DNA of 7,083 nucleotides, taken from the NCBI GenBank assembly GCA_036338025.1, contig JAYZDB010000022.1, forward strand, positions 1 to 7,083. The letters run 5' to 3'. Positions 6,784 to 7,083 of this stretch are shown piece after piece. Position 1 is the first letter of the stretch; each line of letters starts with the position of its first letter. The notes under the pieces were generated by a model. The model was not told the DNA's origin. It saw nothing but the letters and a program-made list of their open reading frames with translations, and made no database searches. This DNA comes from JAYZDB01 sp036338025. Its GTDB lineage: Bacteria > Planctomycetota > UBA1135 > UBA2386. Position numbers and translations under genes: made by a program.

Positions 6784-7083
6784 ATGACCCCTGTTGTTCT
6801 CCGACTTGCTGCCACCCCCTTGGTCGGGCTCGCTCTGCTCACGGATCTGAGCGCACAACCTGATCCCAAGAAACAACCGATACCGCTCGGGACGGTCGAG
6901 GGCACCGCGGTACGTGAGCAGATGTGGCGGGCTCCGACCGCCGAAGAGTGGAAGAAGCCGGTCCTCATCACCTGGCAACGGACCTGGGAGGATGCGGTCC
7001 TGCTCTCCAAGGAAACCGGCAAACCGATCCTGATCTGCACCAATATGGATGGTGAGATTGCCAGTGAGCACTACGCGGGCGTG
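6784..7083 (+). CDS. Exported thioredoxin-like protein, N-terminal part (runs off right edge)
   Basis: The frame is open from ATG 6784 to the window end (100 residues). Residues 1-24 look like a signal peptide: Arg-7, a hydrophobic stretch LAATPLVGLALL, and a possible cleavage after LSA before QP. The mature part has ALLSKETGKPILI-like order (VLLSKETGKPILICTN, 72-87), the helix-then-beta-strand pattern of thioredoxin-fold proteins in which 'A...GKP(I/V)L(I/L)' leads into the active-site loop. There the sequence reads CTNMDGEIAS, with a single Cys (C85) and no CXXC, so disulfide exchange is doubtful. The protein is likely periplasmic, or possibly surface-exposed. The next in-frame stop upstream is TAA at 6706, so a longer form from GTG 6718 is possible, but it would bury the signal peptide. 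The remaining domains are outside the window. Confidence 0.8.
   Translation, partial: MTPVVLRLAATPLVGLALLTDLSAQPDPKKQPIPLGTVEGTAVREQMWRAPTAEEWKKPVLITWQRTWEDAVLLSKETGKPILICTNMDGEIASEHYAGV

Noticed and set aside
6619..7071. 150-codon minus-strand frame across the intergenic region and the exported protein gene
   Set aside because: The plus strand here shows a signal peptide and a thioredoxin-like pattern, which are stronger evidence. The antisense frame has no such feature.

Overview
The window is dense, GC-rich bacterial DNA. Three complete protein genes are supported, with a partial gene at the right edge and a possible partial gene at the left edge. No rRNA, tRNA, CRISPR array, insertion sequence or phage gene was seen. 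A very large Ser/Thr kinase fused to ATPase and TPR regions, a DUF2723-like membrane protein, and a secreted thioredoxin-fold protein with an 'NMDGEIASEHYAG'-type segment fit Planctomycetota or a similar high-GC phylum. This is an impression from gene style, not a phylogenetic result.

Layout. Bases 1-83 may hold the last codons of a plus-strand gene that runs 29 bp into the 3' end of the next gene. Bases 55-3339 (minus) encode a cytosolic protein of about 1094 residues: an intact Ser/Thr kinase domain, then a STAND/AAA_16-like ATPase region whose Walker A and B motifs are degraded, a winged-helix-like segment, and a long TPR region. Bases 3340-3570 separate it from a divergent gene and should hold both promoters. 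Bases 3571-5001 (plus) encode cysteinyl-tRNA synthetase, with all signature residues, starting at TTG. Only 6 bp later, 5008-6564 (plus) encodes a multi-pass membrane protein of 518 residues that resembles GT-C (DUF2723-type) glycosyltransferases, with a soluble C-terminal tail. Bases 6565-6783 are intergenic and contain a near-perfect dyad. From 6784 to the window end there is the N-terminal part of an exported thioredoxin-like protein without a visible CXXC motif.

How the genes work together. cysS and the membrane protein are probably co-transcribed, although no functional link between them is obvious. The kinase is read divergently and looks like a stand-alone signalling protein that senses or docks partners through its TPR region. 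The window does not show a recognisable defence, secretion or biosynthetic system. The most unusual element is the kinase fused to what looks like a dead or strongly altered NTPase.
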